A stretch of DNA of 64,000 bases from Beroe forskalii (taxonomy: Eukaryota > Ctenophora > Nuda > Beroida > Beroidae), in the NCBI GenBank assembly GCA_011033025.1, contig WFMF01000453.1, positions 62,001-126,000 of the forward strand, in the 5' to 3' direction. The notes beneath the pieces were generated by a model. It was not told where the DNA came from. It made no database searches and saw nothing but the letters and a program-made list of their open reading frames with translations. The position numbers were made by a program, and so were the translations under genes. Shown here piece by piece: positions 59,374 through 64,000 of the stretch (position 1 is the first letter of the stretch; each line of letters begins with the position of its first letter).

Positions 59374-61838
59374 TTTATGAACATCCTCCGAGGCATTTTA
59401 CAAAGTTTTACGGCCCTAAATTGATATTAAGTGCCCTGGACACTCTGCATCCACTACGCAAATTCTTGTTCAAAAAAGTGGATGCAAATGAGACAAATTT
59501 GAGACATCGATTTTCTGGCTATAAAAGGGGTATTTTGTGACCTCCAATGATGCCAAATGGTTTGTAGGATAGTTCTGAAAGATGTCCAACCTGTCACGGG
59601 CCAGTTTGGTCATTTTGGGCCCAATTATGGCCCAAATGGGCCCAATTTTCAAATTGCTCCAATCGATCTGGAAACACTTCCAATCGATTTATAAACATCC
59701 TCCGAGGTATTTTGCAAAGTTTTACGGCCCTAAATTGATGTTAAGTGCCCGGACACTCTGCATCCACTTCGTATATTCTTGCATTCAAAAGTGGATGCAA
59801 ATGAGACAAATTTGAGACATTGATTTTTTGGCTATACCATCGACTAAATCGGCCCCAGAGAGGTTGGACATCCTTCAGAACTATCCTACAAACCATTTGA
59901 CATCATTGGAAGTCACAAAATACCCCTTTTATAGCCAGAAAATCGATGTCTCAAATTTGTCTCATTTGCATCCACTTTTTTGAACAAGAATTTGCGTAGT
60001 GGATGCAGAGTGTCCGGGGCACTAAACATCAATTTAGGGCCGTTAAACTTTGTAAAATACCTCAGAGGATGTTTATAAATCGATTGGAAGTGTTTCCAGA
60101 TCGATTGGACCAATTTGAAAATTGGGCCTTTTTGGGCCCGTTTGGGTCATAATTGGGCCCAAAATGACCACACTGGCCCGTGACAGGTTGAACATCCTTC
60201 AGAACTATCCTACAAACCATTTGACATCATTGGAAGTCACAAAATACCGCTTTTAAAGCCAGAAAATCGATGTCTCAAATTTGTCTCATTTGCATCCAAT
60301 TTTTTAGCAAGAATTTGCGTAGTGGATGCAGAGTGTCCGGGGCACTTAACATCAATTTAGGGCCATAAAACTTTGTAAAATACCTCAGAGGATGTTTATA
60401 AATCGATTGGAAGGTTTTCCAGATCGATTGGAGCAATTTGAAAATTTGGCCTTTTTGGGCCCATTTGGGTCATAATTGGGCCCAAAATGACCAAACTGGC
60501 CCGTGACAGGTTGGACATCCTTCATAACTATCCTACAAACCATTTGGCATCATTGGAAGTCACAAAATACCCCTTTTATAGCCAGAAAATCGATGTCTCA
60601 AATTTGTCTCATTTGCATCCACTTTTTTGAACAAGTAGGGGAGCGATGGGGCAAATGGGATAGGATACCAAATGGGACCCTTGCCATTTCTGGGAAGTTA
60701 CATGGGTTGGGATTACAATTTTTGTTGCCGCTGAATGGGTCAACGAGATAGTTCAATTAAACCATGAAGTCATTTCGGTAATTCAATCAGGCTCTTCCTC
60801 ACACACATAGGTACTTCCTTACACCAGATAATGCGTTACGATGTTGCTTGTTTTACTCCTATCATGACATGATTTGTATTGGAACATTCCCTTCATATTG
60901 GATTGCATTTAGTTCGTCATCATGTATTCTCCAGCGATTGATGTGTTTTCGGTCGATTAATGATGGTCTAATATGTTAATTAGCCATAATTGAATTGCCA
61001 TATAATTTGTAAAATGGGATACTCATGAATTTGCAATATGGGATATCCCATTTGTTATTTCACCATATCCCATTTGACCAACTATGTTTTTTATTCAATT
61101 GGGATATGGTTTGAACTTCATCATTTTACCATAAAAATGTATTCTGATTTCATTTGCACCTTCCAGGCATCCAAAAAATTTAGTTTAAATACAAGATGTT
61201 AAATGGGATACTGGAAGTTGGTGAAATGGGATATCCCATTTGGGTAATTTATGTGGGTCCCATTTGACATACTTTCACAGAAAAATCAAATGGGGGTCGG
61301 CCAAACGGGATGAGGCCACACCCACAAAATGGGCGGAGAATGGTGAAATTTGGTGTTAGTACACCAATCTGCATGCTTTATTGAGTATCTATGCAAAAAA
61401 TTTCATGGAAATCGGCTAAAATGAAAGCTCTAAAGACTTAAGAATTTTAGGGTCCCATTTGCCCCATCGTTCCCCTAGGTATTTGCGTAGTGGATGCAGA
61501 GTGTCCGGGGCACTTAACATCAATTTAGGGCAGTAAAACTTTGCCAAATACCTCAGAGGATGTTTATAAATCGATTGGAAGTGTTTCCAGATCGATTGGG
61601 GCAATTTGAAAATTGGGCCTTTTTGGGCCCATTTGGGTCATAATTGGGCCTCAAAATGACCAAACTGGTCCGTGACAGGTTGAACATCCTTCAGAACTAT
61701 CCTACAAACCATTTGGCATCATTGGAAGTCACAAAATACCCCTTTTAATTTTATAGCCAGAAAATCGATGTCTCAAATTTGTCTCAAATTTGTCTCATTG
61801 CATCCACTTTGCATCCACTTTGGCGGAATCATGAACTC
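59374..61838 (-). mobile_element. Foldback element with 324-bp satellite arms, copy 3 (truncated, carries an insertion)
   Basis: It starts in mid-unit right after a C run, so one end is missing. Forward units run to a centre near 59835-59870 (CCATCGACTAAATCGGCC). Inverted units continue to the intact GAGTTCATGATTCCGC end at 61838. An 842-bp MITE splits one inverted unit at 60636-61477. Confidence 0.85.
60636..61477. mobile_element. 842-bp MITE inserted in the satellite element
   Basis: TAGGGGAGCGATGGGGCAAA at the left matches the inverted right end with one difference. The same 324-bp unit continues on both sides (GAACAAG before, ATTTGCGTAGTGG after), so the insertion is certain. Many copies of TATCCCATTTG or its complement lie inside. 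The outer TA pair could be a TA duplication, but the flanking bases do not rejoin cleanly. Confidence 0.85.
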
Positions 61839-61852
61839 CTATATCATAGTAT

Positions 61853-62105
61853 CAGAAGATGATTCCGCGAAGTGGATGCAGATTTGAGACGAATGCGTGC
61901 GCGCGCGTCAAAAAGTTGTTATTCTGCGTGTGCTGTTAGATTTACTGCATGGCCACTCATCGAATTATATATTGCCAAATAATTTTCATTGCAAATTACT
62001 GAATAGATCGGTCATAAAATGAACCCACCGTCCAAATAGGGCCATTTTCAGAATGGTCCAATAGAGCTCGAGACATTTCCTATCTAATATCTATCTGATG
62101 TCTCT
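61853..62105 (-). mobile_element. Fragment of a fourth satellite-foldback element
   Basis: CAGAAGATGATTCCGC starts at 61853, followed by the same unique block seen in the complete copy at 52895. Similarity fades after about 62060. Only 14 bp separates it from the end of the previous element. Confidence 0.8.
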
Positions 62106-62448
62106 CCAACGCAGAAGAGAACGGTACGTACACCATGATTCACCCATGGAAGATTCTTCAAAAAAGGCCCCGACCAGCACAAGTTTGGAATTCTACACAA
62201 ATTAAATTTGGGATCATTTTTCATTACGACAGAGGGCTTATTTTCGGATCGGTTAAATTGAATTTCTACATAAGTTCATTTTGGTACGTTTTGAAGGGTT
62301 GATCAGCAGGGATCGCAGTTGGGATCAGTGTAGTCCACGTACTCCCAGACGTCTTGAAATGGTACGTTAAGATTCGGAAACAAATCTGGTGTCATTTAGA
62401 AAGTGCCAAAAATCAGATTAAACAAAATGTGTACCATTTGAGAAATTA

Positions 62449-63650
62449 CATTGGGGGGGGGGGTTCACCCCTAATATTTTGGAAAACACGAATTTGAGAT
62501 ATGAGTTGGCCAGGATGGCCAGGGCGTGTACCAACATTTTGACAGTGGTCTTGAGTCCATAGGTCTAACATTGCTCATGGCCTCGGGGCAAAAATCGAAA
62601 TTTTACCTGATGGTGTGTAGAATAGGGATTTCTTCGTCAATTTAATCAGAAATAGGACGAGAAGAGTGGTTACGAACATCTTCAATTGTAACAATTAAAA
62701 CGTCGTGTTCTTGTGATATTTCAATGAATATATCATTCATCATAGTCATACATTCTGAGAAGTTTATTGGTTAGAACATACAACTGACACGCAACATATT
62801 CATATCACTAAGCTCTTATCTTAACTAGATCTACTGTCTGCTTGTCAAGGCATGAGTGCCTTGACATTGCCAATTGCTGTGTATATTGTATAATGTACCA
62901 TGTATTTCACATAATAGCAGACAGTAGATTGTCGTATAATATGATATTCAGTGCATTTTCTAATAAATTAATTTAATTCAATTATTTACTTATTTATAGA
63001 TCTAGTTAAGATAAGAGCTTAGTGATATGAATATGTTGCGTGTCAGTTGTATGTTCTAACCAATAAACTTCTCAGAATGTATGACTATGATGAATGATAT
63101 ATTCATTGAAATATCACAAGAACACGACGTTTTATAATTGTTACAATTGAAGATGTTCGTAACCACTCTTCTCGTCCTATTTCTGATTAAAAATTACCTG
63201 ATGGAGATAGAGCTTTTTGGAGGCCAAAATCAAAATTTCGCCCCTAAATTTTGACCAAAAAGATGGGCAAAACAAGTTTGAAGCTCATACCTCCAAAAAT
63301 GTGGCCAAAATGGCCATCTTTAGGCCCAAAAAAAGGCCAACTGCCACTTTGGCGCGCACGCTTCGCATGGCATAACTTACTATTTTTCATATTCATCCGA
63401 TTTTGACAAACAGATAAAATGATCAGCTCGTCGAGACGAATCGAATGCAAGCTCTATCTCCATCAGGTAAAATTTCGATTTTTGGGCGCCATTTTTGCTC
63501 CGAGGCCTCACATGGGCAATGTTGGACCTATGGACTCAAGACCACTGTCAAAATGTTGGTCACGGCACACGCCCTGGCCATCCTGGCCAACACATATCTC
63601 AAATTAGTGTTTTCCAAAATATTAGGGTTGAACCCCCCTCAACGAAATTA
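62449..63650. mobile_element. Outer foldback element, arms about 165-190 bp
   Basis: 62460-62617 (from TTCACCCCTAATATTTTGG through GGCCAGGATGGCCAGGGCGT to AAAATTTTACCTGATGG) is inverted at 63457-63640 with small differences. A run of more than ten G precedes the left arm. A 579-bp foldback is nested next to the left arm. Sequence with GGTACCATTTGAGAAAT, related to the 30017-31342 family, lies outside both arms (62430 and 63722), so the full element may be larger. Confidence 0.7.
62614..63192. mobile_element. Nested foldback, 192-bp almost perfect arms
   Basis: 62641-62832 and 62998-63190 are inverted copies with only one or two differences. The loop of about 165 bp holds GTCAAGGCATGAGTGCCTTGAC, a hairpin. 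The 11-mer TTACCTGATGG occurs at 62603-62613 and 63193-63203, and the right flank (AGATAGAGC) rejoins the outer element. Long arms with a 9-11 bp duplication suggest a Mutator-like MITE. 27 unpaired bases on the left are unexplained. Confidence 0.8.
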
Positions 63651-64000
63651 AACCCCCACCGTCATTGAAAATGACCTTGGGTAGGAAATTTCCAAATTTG
63701 ACGCCAAATCAGAAACTAAGTTGGTACCATTTGAGAAATATAATTTAACCCCCGAAATAAACCCCCGTTTTAGTCAAAAGTAACCCCAAATTCGGTACCA
63801 TTTAAAAAGGTCAAAAATCATAAACAAATTTGCTACCATACTTGAAAAAGGGTCAAGAATCAGTAACAAAATCTAACAACATTCCACAACCTATTAAGTT
63901 CAACCCCCTCAAACCCACCTTAACCCCCAAAATCAAATCCCTATTGATGATCATTTTTTATCCTCCAAAATTGACGAGGTTGCCCCCCCCGCCAGATCTA
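63651..64000. other. C-run-rich sequence to window end
   Basis: AACCCCC blocks, GGTACCATTT motifs and a final GACGAGGTTG followed by eight C resemble the right end of the G-run-terminated family. The matching left end was not identified. Confidence 0.5.

Overview
The window is eukaryotic and most likely from an invertebrate metazoan. It is AT-rich and gene-poor, has GT-AG introns of several kilobases, and carries a canonical Ral-type small GTPase. It also holds a non-LTR retrotransposon open reading frame of a type I associate with marine invertebrate genomes; that association is recollection, not a database result. I cannot name the species.

Only two host genes are well supported, both on the plus strand. 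The first (6309-8417, five exons, 245 codons) encodes a predicted seven-segment membrane protein of a family I do not recognise. The second (17516-33048, six exons, 204 codons) encodes a Ral-like GTPase with all G boxes, a polybasic tail and a C-terminal CGLA prenylation box. Its introns fill about 15.5 kb and hold five mobile elements or foldbacks and many minisatellites. A retrotransposon reading frame lies at 37208-39453, with reverse transcriptase followed by a Zn-like motif and a nuclease-like domain. It is broken once, at a run of six G. A small second retrotransposon remnant lies at 55798-55989.

The dominant content is long-inverted-repeat (foldback) DNA. Many copies can be bounded by target-site duplications readable in the sequence. 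(a) A 324-bp-unit satellite sits inside elements with 16-bp terminal repeats and 8-bp duplications (1728-3891; 52895-55447; a truncated copy at 59374-61838; a fragment at 61853-62105). (b) G-run-terminated elements lie at 30017-31342 and 58649-59371, with related sequence near 62450 and 63990. (c) A 5.47-kb element (42782-48248) has about 620-bp inverted termini beginning 5'-AG and a 6-bp duplication, a signature matching Polinton/Maverick ends. It is inserted in a 27-bp minisatellite that is itself enclosed by inverted repeats (41340-48475), and it contains a further foldback of GTTCGCGGCGAAC palindromes (46124-47617). (d) hAT-like candidates lie at 28274-28503 and 50595-52426. (e) Other inverted-repeat elements lie at 11398-11690, 18193-19187, 26045-26714, 60636-61477 and 62614-63192.

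A recurring theme is that the interiors of these unrelated-looking elements are tandem arrays of short perfect palindromes (GGTACC, TGTACA, GGGCCC and GTTCGCGGCGAAC cores). This is the most unusual signal in the window. Long stretches (8418-11397, 11856-15055, 33049-36720, 56781-58530) contain no gene I can support. No rRNA, tRNA or CRISPR array was found.
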